Made by a program: the position numbers and the translations under genes. The notes under the pieces are model-generated. The model had not been told where the DNA came from and did no database searches. It worked only from the letters and a program-made list of their open reading frames with translations. A DNA stretch of 64,000 nt from Odobenus rosmarus divergens (lineage: Eukaryota > Chordata > Mammalia > Carnivora > Odobenidae), in the NCBI RefSeq assembly GCF_000321225.1, contig NW_004450328.1:3622056-3686055 (forward strand). Direction: 5' to 3'. Of the stretch, positions 10,865-21,236 are shown in pieces (within the stretch, counting starts at the first letter, position 1; every line of letters starts with the position of its first letter).

Positions 10865-11645
10865 AGAAAAACACATTTGGGGTGGCAGCTCCAGAGCAGA
10901 GTACAAACTGCGGCAGCTGGAGTCATGGCAGGGCAGGCGTTTATTTATTTATTTTTTTAAAAGATTTTATTTATTTATTTGACAGAGAGACACACCGAGA
11001 GAGGGAACACAAGTAGGGGGAGTGGGAGAGGGAGAAGCAGGCTTCCCGCGGAGCAGGGAGCCTGACATGGGGCTCGCACCCAGGACCCTGGGATCATGAC
11101 CTGAGCCGAAGGCAGACACTTAACGACTGAGCCACCCAGGTGCCCCAGGGCAGGCGTTTAGAAAGTTTCTTCCCCTCTTTGACCGAGTTTTAGTTGAAAG
11201 GAGTGCAGCTGAAACTGTAACCAAAGGAGGTATTATGCTTCCAGAAAAATCTCAAGGAAAAGCGTTGCAAGCAACAGTAGTAGCTGTTGGATCGGGCTCT
11301 AAAGGAAAGGGTGGAGAGATTCAACCAGTTAGTGTGAAAGTTGAAGATAAAGTTCTCCCAGAATATGGAGGTACCAAATTAGTTCTAGATGACAAGGATT
11401 ATTTCTTATTTAGATATGGTGACATTCTTGGAAAGTATGTGGACTGAAATCATTATTAAAATGGCACAAAGTGAAGCTGCCCATTCCAGTGAAGTTGTGA
11501 AATCTTTCATCATGTAAATAATTTTCATTTCTCTCTTTTATAATAAACTAATGGTATCCAAACTAATGATATCCAGTGTCTCTAAAATTTAGTGTACTGA
11601 TATAAACATTAGCAAATAAAAAAAAATAAAAGAAAAACACATTTG
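10865..11645 (+). pseudogene. HSPE1P: Processed retrocopy of HSPE1 (HSP10), split by a SINE
   Basis: Intronless copy of the mitochondrial co-chaperonin HSP10 mRNA. Start codon at 10925; coding resumes after an inserted SINE at 11161 and ends with TGA at 11445-11447. The frame reads MAGQAF then RKFLPLFDRVLVERSAAETV and, later, MLPEKSQGKALQATVVAVGS. Without the SINE it would be open for about 101 codons, with one Leu codon missing relative to HSPE1 (KVLPEYGG where I remember KVLLPEYGG) and a few substitutions. The 3' UTR (AATAAACTAATG) and a degraded A tail near 11618-11630 follow. A 15-bp TSD, AGAAAAACACATTTG, flanks it at 10865-10879 and 11631-11645, the mark of LINE-1-mediated retroposition. 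It is inactive as a protein gene because the SINE splits codon 7. Confidence 0.95.
10929..11160 (-). repeat. CAN SINE inserted in the HSPE1 retrocopy, perfect TSD
   Basis: Reverse-oriented SINE at 10944-11145. CAGGGCAGGCGTTTA occurs at 10929-10943 and again at 11146-11160, a perfect 15-bp target-site duplication made from HSPE1 coding sequence (codons 3-7). This fixes the order of events: retrocopy first, SINE second. Confidence 0.97.
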
Positions 11646-11760
11646 TTGTGAGCCACTGAAATTTTGGGATGGTTGTTATTGCAGCATAATTTGTTCCTAG
11701 CTGACTGATAAAAGCTCCCTCCATGTTGCAGAGATTCTCTATTCAGGTCTCCTTTCTTAT

Positions 11761-11942
11761 TTTTTTTTTTTTTTTTTAAGATTTCATTATTTATTTGAGA
11801 GAGAGCACAGAGGGAGAGTGTGAGGGAGAAGCAGATTCCCCATCCAGCAGACAGCCTGATGGCGGGGCTTGATTCCAGAACCCTGAGATCATGACCTGAG
11901 CTGAAGGCAGATGCTTAACCGACTGAGCCACCCTGGCGCCCC
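11761..11942 (-). repeat. CAN SINE
   Basis: Reverse SINE from poly-T to GAGCCACCCTGGCGCCCC. The flanks TCTCCTTTCTTAT and TCTCCTTTCCTAT form a TSD with one mismatch. Confidence 0.93.
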
Positions 11943-12472
11943 GTAGTTCTCCTTTCCTATCATCAAGACAATGACATACCAAAATGAGCTGCAGTGGCTC
12001 TCTAAGGTCTGAGGCTTGCCCCTTGTTTGGAGATATTTACCCTCAGGTCCAGTGAGCCTTCTTGATTCTTGCTGGTTCTTGGCTACTTGTGGTAGCTGCT
12101 TATGTGAACTAGAAAAACATCTGGGGGATGGGGCCCCAGACCTTCTAGCATCAGCTTGGTGCCTAGTAAATGCCAATCTCACATATGTCCTAAGACCACA
12201 ATGGCACCATTACAAGGGACTTGTCCAAAAGGAAAAACAATAAAACCCAAACTTGCCTTAATTGCATGGATGTCTGCCCTTCCAAGAAGCCCCAACATAA
12301 TGGATAATAAGTGGAAATTCTGTATTTTTGCCTATGGGTACATCTGCATGAAATAGAGACCCAAACTAACCATGGCTTATACAACGTAAGAGTTTATTTC
12401 TCTCTTATATAAAAGTCCAAATTAGTATGGTGGGTCTTTGCATGAAGTCATCAGGACCAATGAATAATAATA

Positions 12473-12661
12473 AAAATTTTTAAAGGTTTTATTTATTTGA
12501 CAGAGAGAGAGCACAAGCAGGGGGAGTGGCGGGCAGAGGGAGAAGGAGAAGCAGACGCCCAGCTTAGCAAGGAGCCCAATGTGGGGCTCGATCCCAGGAC
12601 CCTGGGATCATGACCTGAGCCAAAGGCAGACGCTTAACCAACTGAGCCACCCAGGCGCCCC
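12473..12661 (-). repeat. CAN SINE
   Basis: Reverse SINE within AATAATAA-type flanks, ending GAGCCACCCAGGCGCCCC. The stretches 11943-12472 and 12662-12960 contain no recognisable gene. Confidence 0.92.
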
Positions 12662-12959
12662 AATAATAAATTCTTTTATTTATCTTGTTTTCGTTCCATC
12701 CCTGGGATATTGCCCTCACCCACATGGTCTAAGATGGTCCATCACCACTTCCACAGTTTAGCCCTTGTGAAGCAGAAAAGTGAAGGGGATGGCTTGTTCT
12801 TTACCCTAAATTTCAGAAGTTGCACTGAGAATTTCTGCGGTAATCCTATTGACCAGAATGTAGTCACATGGCCAAGAAATACAATCTTCACCCTGGGCAA
12901 GCTTTTTGTCTGGATAAAAGTTCTAGGGGACCTGGGGAACTACTCCCAGGAAACAAGCT

Positions 12960-13760
12960 AACCTTGGAAGGATGAATATTGGGGGACCATCAGCAGTCAC
13001 AGCCACACACTACCCGTGTTAACCCATCCCAATTGTATTAATGTCCTATTACTCCTGCTACAAAGTACTACAAACGTAGTGGCTTAAAACAACACGCATT
13101 TATGCTTTTACAGCTCCGGAGATCAGAAATCCAAAATTAGTTTCACTGGGCTCAAGTCAAGGAGTTGGCAGGGCTGGCTCCTTCTGGAGGAACTGTTTGC
13201 TTGCCTTTTTCAGCTTCTGTTTGATGCCTGCATCCTTGACTAGTGGCCTCATCCTCCACTTCAAAGAACATTTTCCATGCTCAGCTTCCATTGTCACATC
13301 ACCTTCTGCTCTGATTCTGACCTTCCTGTCTCCCTCTTATAAGGATGCTTCTGATTACTTTGAGCCCATCCAGATACTCCAGGATAATCTCCCATTTTNN
13401 NNNNNNNNNNNNNNNNNNNNNNNNNNNNNNNNNNNNNNNNNNNNNNNNCCCTGCTGGTGCACTCTCTCTCGCTCTCTCTCTCAAATAAATAAATAAATCT
13501 TAAAAAATGGGTGTTGTTTTTAAGATGCTAAGTTTGTGGTTATCTGATTCTGACCTTCCTGTCTCCCTCTTATAAGGATGCTTCTGATTACTTTGAGCCC
13601 ATCCAGATACTCCAGGATAATCTCCCATTTTACAATTCCTAATTACATCTGCAAAGTCCCTTTTGTCATCTAAGGCAACATTCTCAGGTTCCAGGGATTA
13701 GGATGTGGACATGGTTAGGGGGCCATTGTTTAGCCTACCATACCACCCCATTCCACATTT
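12960..13760. repeat. Ancient dispersed repeat containing the assembly gap
   Basis: GTGGCTTAAAACAACACGCA and the following TTTACAGCTCCGGAGATCAG are typical of a widespread ancient mammalian repeat that I cannot name with certainty. It is interrupted by the N gap and by duplicated gap-edge sequence, described separately. Confidence 0.5.
13399..13448. other. Assembly gap (50 N)
   Basis: Fifty consecutive N. The right edge (13449-13543) begins with a SINE tail, so a SINE probably spans or borders the missing sequence. Exactly 50 N looks like a fixed-size placeholder and not a measured gap. Confidence 0.98.
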
Positions 13761-14587
13761 AAGTCATTCATTTATTCATAAAATATTGAGCAAGAGTTAT
13801 GTACCTGATATTATGGAAAGTGCTGGAGGAATAGAGGTGAAAATACAGACAAGGTCTCTGCCTTTCATGGAGTTTTTATTTTAGTGGAAAGGACAAGTAA
13901 AGAAATAACTAAGATATTCCAAAACCATGACATGCATGACAAAAAATGGCAAGGGGTTGGAGATGGCTGTGCTAATAGGTAGTCAGGAATGGCTTCTTAG
14001 AGAAGGTGACTAAGGACTCAGGACAGACCTGAGAGCTCAGGGCAGAACAGAGCCATGGAGGAGGATTCCTTCTAGAACTGGAAACCTAAGGGAATTTGCT
14101 CAGCTGGATTTTGGAATTGCTTTGGATCAGTGACTCCTTTTTACCTTCCATTTCTCCCCATTTTGAACCAGAATGTCTATAACTATTATCCTATGCATGT
14201 CCCACCATTGCACGTTGGGAGTACATGACTCGTTTAGTTTCATAGGTCCACAAATGGCAGGAATTGTGCTCTAGGAAGGATTACACCCAGAGCCTCATCT
14301 GCATCTACTTTTAGATAATGAGATTTAGGACTTTGGACTTGATAAGATTTGTATGAGATTTTTTTTGGACTCTGACTTGATGCTGTAATGGGATGAGTCT
14401 TTTAGGGACTTTGGGAGGAAGTGAATGTATTTTGCATGTGGAACAGACAAATCTTTGAGGGCTAGAGGGTGAACTGTAGTAAGGAGAATAATGGCCCCCA
14501 AAGATTACATGCCCTAATCTCTATGAATATGTTACCTTATATGACGAAAGGGACTTTACACATGTAATTAAGTTTACTAATTGGTTG
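13761..14587. other. Intergenic sequence with L2/MIR- and LTR-like remnants
   Basis: No gene found. 13760-14040 has L2/MIR-like text (GCAAGAGTTATGTACCTGAT and a following TGGCTTCTTAGAGAAGGTGA). An element with GGAGAATAATGGCCCCCAAA begins near 14485 and continues past the SINE to about 15470. It resembles an ancient LTR-type repeat; the assignment is from memory. Confidence 0.45.
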
Positions 14588-14799
14588 GGGCACCTGGGTG
14601 GCTCAGTCATTAAGCGACTGCCTTCGGCTCAGGTCATGATCCCAGGGTCCTGGGATCGAGTCCCACATCAGGTTCCCTGCTCCGCGGGAGGCCTGCTTCT
14701 CCCTCTCCCACTCCCTCTGGTGTTCCCTCTCTTTCTGTGTTTCTCTCTGTCAAATAAATAAATAAAATCTTTAAAAAAGAAACGTTTACTAATTGGTTG
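14572..14799 (+). repeat. CAN SINE with perfect 16-bp TSD
   Basis: Forward SINE 14588-14779. GTTTACTAATTGGTTG occurs at 14572-14587 and 14784-14799. It was inserted in the older dispersed element that continues on both sides. Confidence 0.95.
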
Positions 14800-15235
14800 A
14801 CCTTAAGATAGAGTATCCTGAATTATTCAGGTGGACCCAATGTGATTACATGAACTCTGAAAAGCAGAGAAGCTTCTCCAGCTGGCAACAGAAGAGGAAG
14901 ACAGAAGTCAGAGAAATTTGAAAGAGGAGGATTTGATGTGCCATTGCCAGTTTTGAAGGGATCCCAGCCAAGGAATGTAGGTGGCCTTTAGAAGCTGAGA
15001 TCAACCTCTGAATGATAGCCAGCAAAGAAAACAGGGACCTGAGTTCTACAGCCAAATGGGACTGAATTCCGTTAATAACCTGGTTAAGTCTGGAAGTGGA
15101 CTCTTTGCGAGAGCCTCCAGATAAGAACCCAGACTGGCCAAGACCTCGACTACAGTTTTGTGAGACCCTAAGTAGAGGACCCAACTGAGTCAGCCTGGAC
15201 TTCTGACCTATAGAACTATGAAATAAGAAATGGGT

Positions 15236-15402
15236 GGGGCACCTGGGTGGCTCAGTAGGTTAAGCATCCGACTCTTGATTTCAGCTCAGGTCATGATCTC
15301 GGCGCTGGGATCGTGCCCAGTGGGGAGTCTATTTCTCCTTCTGCCCCCTGCTGGTGCACTCTCTCTCGCTCTCTCTCTCAAATAAATAAATAAATCTTAA
15401 AA
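15236..15402 (+). repeat. CAN SINE of an older subtype, carrying a CTCF-like motif
   Basis: Forward SINE with the CATCCGACTCTTGATTTCAG variant of the head and an A-rich tail. The minus strand of 15342-15358 reads TGCACCAGCAGGGGGCA, a close fit to the CTCF core consensus. The last 57 bases plus 38 bases of downstream flank (15346-15440) are repeated exactly next to the assembly gap. Confidence 0.9.
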
Positions 15403-15439
15403 AATGGGTGTTGTTTTTAAGATGCTAAGTTTGTGGTTA

Positions 15440-16040
15440 TTTAATATGCAGGAATAGAAACCTAATACAGTATGACTGGAGCTGAGACTTGAATGAAGAG
15501 AAAGAGCATCATGGATGGGCAAATCTGGGGCAGTGTGTTCCATCCCCAGGGAGGAGCAAGTGCAAAGGCCCCAAGCCTGGGAAGAAACAAATTTGTTTGC
15601 TAGAGCCTGCTGAGTAGGAGTAGGTAGATGAGGTCAGAGCGGGGATAGGGACTGAAAGGAAGTCAGGGTCCAGGTGGAGGGATTTCTGTTGAGAGGGAAC
15701 TATGTGTAGATAATTGAGAACTGGCCTCCAAATCTTGGTTGAATTCAGAATCACTGCCCTGCCCAGAAAGCTTGCTGCCTTCCCCTATCTCCTCCTCAGC
15801 CCTGGTCCTGGAGCATTCTCCTGTGAGAAGCCCGTAATTTATCCAGCCATTTGGCTGGGTAGGGGGTGATGACTGTAGTCTATAGTACAGACTGACGAGG
15901 GATACCAGCTGCTGCTCCAGCAGCAGGGCCTATGATTTGGCATTCCCAGGATGTACTCACTACCTGGGACAGTCCTGCTAGAGAGCCAGGGAGGTAAAGG
16001 AAGTTAGGGTGGAAGAAAAGTGAAGGTCAGAAGTTAGACC
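15440..16040. other. Intergenic sequence, no gene seen
   Basis: Mostly unique-looking text with a possible L2 remnant near 15530-15640 (AGTGCAAAGGCCCCAAGCCT). No credible exon structure was seen. Confidence 0.4.
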
Positions 16041-16245
16041 GGACATTATCCAGATAATAAAACTGGACAAAGACATCACAAGAAAAGAAAACTACAGGTG
16101 TATTTCTTACAAAAATCCTCAACAAAATACTAACAAATCAAATCTAGCAATATATAAAAATTATTATACAGCATTACCAAGTGGGATTTTTCTCAGGAAT
16201 GCAAGGTTGGTTTAACATCCAAAAATCAGTTAATGTAATTTTTTA

Positions 16246-16560
16246 CTTTTTTTTTACGTAACCTCTACACCCAATGTGGGGCTCAAACTCATGACCCTGA
16301 GATCAAGAGTTGAATGATCTTCCAACTGAGCCAGCCAGGCATACTTCCATTAATGTAATTCTGAATATTTTTTAAAGATTTTATTTATTTATTCGAGAGA
16401 GAGAGAGAGAGCACGAGCAGGGTATGGTGCAGGGACAGAGGGAGAGGGAGAAGCACACTCCCTGCTGAGCAGGGAGCTGGACCCATGGCTCGATCCCAGG
16501 ACCCTGAGATCATGACCTGAGCCGAAGACAGATACTTAACCAGCTGACCCAGGCATCCCT
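16246..16560 (-). repeat. Two CAN SINEs, one an old diverged type
   Basis: About 16246-16345 is an old diverged type (CTCTACACCCAATGTGGGGC, ending CTGAGCCAGCCAGGCAT). 16370-16560 is a standard reverse SINE, from TTAAAGATTTTATTTATTTA to CTGACCCAGGCATCCC. Confidence 0.85.
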
Positions 16561-16844
16561 AAATAGATTTTTTAAATCCCAAATTCATGGGTCAGAAGAT
16601 TTAATATTGTTAAGATGGCAATACTTCTCAAATTGATCTACAGATTCAATGCAATCCCCATCAAAATCCTAGCTTCTTTTTATTTTTCGCAAAAATTGGC
16701 AAGCAGATCCTAAAATTCATATGGAAATGCAAGGAATCCAGAAAATCTTGAAATAGAGGAATAAGTTGGAGGAATCACAGGTCTTGATAAAACTTACTAC
16801 AAAGTTACAATAAGCAAAATAGTGTGGTACTAGCATAAAGAAAG

Positions 16845-16892
16845 AGATAGATGATGATAGATAGATAGATAGATAGATGATAGATAGATAGC
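16845..16892 (+). repeat. GATA microsatellite
   Basis: Imperfect (GATA)n tract with GATGATA interruptions inside the LINE-1 fragment. It is probably length-polymorphic. Confidence 0.9.
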
Positions 16893-17157
16893 TATGTATA
16901 TCTTCATGGAATACAATTGAGATTCTAGAGATAAACGATGTGTACAGTTAGTTTATTTTCAACAAGGGTATCAAGACAATTCAATGGAGAAAGAACATTC
17001 TTTTTAACTAATAGTGCTAGGATAATGGGATATGCATGTGCAAAAGAATGAAATCAGACCCTTCTCTCAAACACATACAAAGGTTAGCTCAAAATGGATT
17101 CAAGATCCAAATATAAGAGCTTTTAGCTATAAAACAATTACAGTTTACAAAAAAAAT

Positions 17158-17563
17158 TTTTTTAAAAGATTTTATTTATTTATTCATGAGAGACAGAGAG
17201 AGAGAGAGAGAGGCAGAGGGAGAAGCAGGCTCCCAAGGAGCAGGGAGCCTGATGCGGGACTTGATCCCAGGACCCTGGGATCATGACCCGAGCCGAAGGC
17301 AGACGCTTAACCATCTGAGCCACCCAGGCGCCCCTACAAAAAAATTTTTTATAAATTTTTAAAAAGGATTTATTTATTTTTAGAGAGAGAGAGAGCACAT
17401 GGGGCTGGGGGGTAGGGGCAGAGGGAGAGGGAGAGAATCCTCAAGCAGACTCCCTGCTGAGTGTGGAGCCAGTTGCAGGGCTCCATCCCAGGACCCTGAG
17501 ATCATGACCTGAGGCAAAATCAAGAGTTGGATGTTTAACCGACTCAGCCACCCAGCTGCCCCA
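17158..17563 (-). repeat. Two adjacent reverse CAN SINEs
   Basis: SINE 17158-17334 and SINE 17338-17563 lie back to back in the same orientation. They are clearly different subtypes (CATGAGAGACAGAGAG versus TTTAGAGAGAGAGAGAGCAC; GGCGCCCC versus GCTGCCCC ends), so they were separate insertions. Confidence 0.9.
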
Positions 17564-18192
17564 AAAGTTTTCTAAATTTTAAGCTTTTAAGTTTATAACT
17601 AGGTTGTAAACTTTATGTTTCTAACACTCTTAGATAAAAACAGGCACAAATCTTCATGAACTTAGATTAGGAAATGGTTTCTTATGTATGGCTCACAAAG
17701 CACAAGCAACTAAAGAAAAAAATAGATAAATGAGATATCCTCAAAATCGAAAACTTTTGTGCTTCAGAGGGCACCCAGAAAGTACAAGGACAATCCACAC
17801 AATGAGAGAGAATTTTTGCAAATCATAGGAAACTTCTATCTAGAATACAGAAACACTTTTGCCACTCCACAGCAAAAAGTCAAATAGTCCAATTAAAAAA
17901 TGGGTAAAGAACTTGAATAGACATTCATCCAAAGATGATGTACAAATGGCCAATAAGCACACAAAAAGATGTTCAACATTGGTTTACATCAAGGGAATGC
18001 AAATCACAACCACAAATTCACACCTACTAGGATGGCAATAATAAAAAGACAGATAATAGGAGCTGTTGGTAAAGGTATGAAGAAATTGGAACAGTCATAC
18101 CCTGTTGGTGGGAATGTAAAATGGTGCAGCCACTTTAGAAAACATTCTGACAGTTCTTCAAACAAGAGAATTGAAACACATGTCCATGTCCA

Positions 18193-18593
18193 GGGACACC
18201 TGGGTGGCTCAGTCGGTTAAGCTAATGACCTTCAGGGCACCTGGGTGGCTCAGTTGGTTAAGCGACTGCCTTCGGCTCAGGTCATGATCCTGGAGTCCCA
18301 GGATCGAGTCCCACATAGGGCTCCCTGCTCAGCAGGGAGTCTGCTTCTCCCTCTGACCCTCTCCCCTCTCATGTTCTCTCTCTATCTCATTCTCTCTCTC
18401 AAATAAATAAATAAAATCTTTAAAAAAAAAAAAAGCTAATGACCTTCAGCTCAGGTCATGAACCCAGGGTCCTGGGATTGAGTCCTGCATCGGGCTCCCT
18501 GTTCTGCGGGGAGCCTGCTTCTCCCACAGCTTGTGTGCACTCTCTCTTTCTGACAAATAAGTAAATAAGTAAATAAATAAATAAATAAATAAG
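18193..18593 (+). repeat. SINE nested in a SINE, with TSDs
   Basis: The outer forward SINE spans 18193-18593 and is interrupted by an inner forward SINE at 18236-18434. GCTAATGACCTTCAG, which belongs to the outer SINE, is duplicated at 18221-18235 and 18435-18449 as the inner TSD. The outer flanks (ACACATGTCCA / AAACATGTCCA) fit a second TSD in LINE-1 sequence. Confidence 0.95.
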
Positions 18594-18714
18594 AAAAACA
18601 TGTCCACATAAAAACTTGTACATGAATGTTCATAGCAGCATTATTCATAGTAGACAAACAATGGAAACCCAAATGTGCATCAAGTGATGAACGGATTAGA
18701 ACATGTATCTCCAT

Positions 18715-18885
18715 GGGGTGCCTGGATGGCTCAGTTGGTTAAGTGTGGGACTCTTGACTTTGGTTCAGGTCGTGATCTCAGGGTTGTGAGATCAAGCCCC
18801 TCGTTGGGCTCTTGCACTGGGCATGGAACCTGCTTAAGGTTCTCTCTCTCCCTGTCTCTCAAAAAAATAAATAAATAAAAAATAA
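18715..18885 (+). repeat. CAN SINE (older subtype)
   Basis: Forward SINE with GACTCTTGACTTTGGTTCAG, flanked by AACATGTATCTCC and AACATGTATCTCT, a 13-bp TSD with one mismatch, within the LINE-1 fragment. Confidence 0.92.
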
Positions 18886-19299
18886 GTGAAAAACATGTAT
18901 CTCTATACAATGGAATATTATTCAGCAGTGAAGAGGAATGAGTACTGACACGTGCTACAGCATGGCTGAACCTTGAGAACATTGTGGGAAGTCAAAGAGG
19001 CCGGTTACAAAGACCACATATTGTATGATTCTGTTTGCATGAATTGTCCACAAGAGGCAACTCCAGAAAGATAGAAAGTAGATTAGTGATTGACCAGGGC
19101 TGAGGGAAAGGAAATGGGGTCAGGGACAATAGGGAGTGACCGCTAATGGGTGTGGAGTTTCTTTCAAGCAGGTGAAACTACTCTAAAATTAGATTGCTCG
19201 ATAACCCTGTGAATATACTAAAAACCACTGAATTGGATATTTTAAGTGGATTAATTTTATGGCATGTAAGTATTATCTTAATAAAGCTGTTAAAATAAT

Positions 19300-20359
19300 T
19301 TTTTAGAAAAGTCAGACCATCTGAGTCCTTAAGGAGCAGGAACTGGGGTATAGGATACCTGGGGTAGCAGAGAAAGGGAACCAAGACATGGGTGCACTGT
19401 CTGGTCTGAGAAAGGGAACAGAGGCTGTGGATTCCTTCTAAACATCCATGGGACCCACTTCATCCTTCATTGTAGATAGATACCATGGGTATCTATTGAT
19501 TAATTAGGGTATATGGATCTTGCTCAAGGTCACAAAGCAAGTTGGTAGTAACCAAAACCCCAGTCCAGTCTGTTTCTTTCCTGGACCCTGTCAGTCTTTG
19601 GTTCCAGCCTGGACAGGCAGAAAGCCTGGGGTCAGTGCTTGTCCTGCTTTGGGCAGTGAGTGTCCTTGGCCAAACTGGTGTCTCTTCCCGCAGCCACAAC
19701 ACCCTGCTCCCTGCTGTTGCCATGGGGCACCCTTGTCCTGCAATGGAGTGCAGGAATAAGAACGCTTTCTAAAGCTAATGTCTGAGGACCGGGCACGACA
19801 ACTGTGAGTGAGGTCCCTGACGTCAAGGGAATACTTGATACTTCTGTTCTGGAGCTACTGGGGTTCACAGTCCTGACATTGCCAGCTGCAAAGTCCCCTG
19901 TGACTGGCCTGTGGGCCTGGAGAGGGGCTGCCCAATGGTTACTTCCTGAGGCTGCCAACTTGGTCTGGAGTTGGTAAGAGCAAGTCTAGAGATAAGAGCA
20001 TGGAAAGGGGGATCTGGTTCACTCTGATCTTTGGCTTCATTTTGGCTTATAAATCAGGAAGGCCCTAGTGGCTGGACTTTATAATCCAGCATCAGTTCTT
20101 GAGTATCCTTCTAAGAATATTCTATAGGAATTTGAGCTACTAAGGTGTAATTAAGCCCAGATGGGAGTATACTAATCACACTGCTTTGCACTTTATTTTT
20201 TTCACTTGACATATTTTTGGGATATCTTTCAACAACATGGGTTAATAAGCCTCATTTTTTAAAAAATAGCTGCATAATATATTTTACAGCGGCTAGCCTT
20301 ATTTAATTAGTCCTTTGCTAATGGACATTTAGGGTATTCCTGGTTATCACAAATTTTGC
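19300..20359. other. Intergenic sequence, no gene seen
   Basis: Unique-looking sequence at about 19320-20030. An AT-rich, LINE-like stretch follows from about 20190 (TTTTTTCACTTGACATATTT). Both strands have short open frames near 19490-19960 without splice or homology support. Confidence 0.4.
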
Positions 20360-20585
20360 TGCACTGAACATTCTTTTTTTTTTTTTTAAGATTTTATTTA
20401 TTTGACAGAGAGAGACAGCGAGAGAGGGAACACAAGCAGGGGGAGTGGGAGAGGGAGAAGCAGGCTTCCCGCTGAGCAGGGAGCCCGATGCAGGGCTCGA
20501 TCCCAGGACCCCGGGATCATGACCTGAGCTGAAGGCAGACGCTTAACGGCTGAGCCACCCAGGCACCCCTGCACTGAACATTCTT
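20360..20585 (-). repeat. CAN SINE with perfect 16-bp TSD
   Basis: Reverse SINE 20376-20569; TGCACTGAACATTCTT occurs at 20360-20375 and 20570-20585. Confidence 0.96.
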
Positions 20586-20703
20586 ATCTTCGATTTTGCC
20601 ATGGAACATGGAAGTGGAAAAAGAACTCTGTGGTGTAATTATTTGACCTGTGCTTGCCAAGTCATAGGGTATATGCATTTAACTTTTTAATAAACATGAT
20701 CAA

Positions 20704-20927
20704 ATCATCTTCCCAGGTGCCTGGGTGGCTCAGTCATTAAGCGTCCGCCTCCGGCTCAGGTTATGATCCCAGGGTCCTGGGATTGAGTCCCACATCAGGC
20801 TCCCTGCTCGGCAGGAAGCCTGCTTCTCCCTCTCCCACTCCCCCTGCTTGTGTTCCTGCTCTCACTCTCTCTCTCTCTCTGTCAAATAAATAAATAAAAT
20901 CTTAAAAAAAAAAAAATCATCTTCCCA
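20704..20927 (+). repeat. CAN SINE with perfect 12-bp TSD
   Basis: Forward SINE 20716-20915; ATCATCTTCCCA occurs at 20704-20715 and 20916-20927. Confidence 0.95.
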
Positions 20928-21236
20928 AAAGGTTATACCAATTCACATTAAACATGTGCCTTTTTTCTTTAAAAAGTTGTGTAGCCTTCCAGAATATGGA
21001 TATGACTATAATTTAACAGCCTATCTTTCCCCACTGATTTAAATAATCACATTTATCATAAACTAAATTCCTAGAAATAGGGCAGTTTCTAAACCTTTCT
21101 CCCCCACTCCATTGGCTAATGGATTCTTGCGCCAATAATAACTTATTTTAACTTCAGTGCATTGTTGTTTATCTAGTATATCAAATATATCACCTCAAAC
21201 ATGTATTACATAGAATTTTGGGTTTTTAAGTTCTGT

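Larger units (their letters stand above)
10050..11740. repeat. Old dispersed repeat interrupted by the HSPE1 retrocopy
   Basis: Phrases such as TGTGGCTTGCTTTAGGCCAT and the later GTGAGCCACTGAAATTTTGG (after 11640) read as two halves of one ancient element. The HSPE1 retrocopy (10880-11630) separates them. The family name was not determined; I cannot distinguish an LTR element from a DNA transposon by eye. A short degenerate SINE-like scrap (GGTGCCTGGCTGGCGCACC) lies near 10582. Confidence 0.45.
16040..19300 (+). mobile_element. Degenerate LINE-1 3' fragment broken by SINEs
   Basis: Old LINE-1 sequence covering the end of ORF2 and the 3' region in plus orientation. Signposts are TACAGCATTACCAAGTGGGA, CAATGCAATCCCCATCAAAA, CAACAAGGGTATCAAGACAA, AATGGCCAATAAGCACACAA and GGTGGGAATGTAAAATGGTG. 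Frames are interrupted by stops and indels, so it is dead. The pieces are separated by SINEs at about 16246-16345, 16370-16560, 17158-17334, 17338-17563, 18193-18593 and 18715-18885. A (GATA)n microsatellite sits inside at 16845-16892. It ends near 19290 at a poly-A-like AATAAAGCTGTTAAAAT. Confidence 0.9.

Noticed and set aside
10925..11447. HSPE1 as a working gene
   Set aside because: Intronless, flanked by TSDs, with a degraded A tail and split at codon 7 by a SINE: a processed pseudogene.
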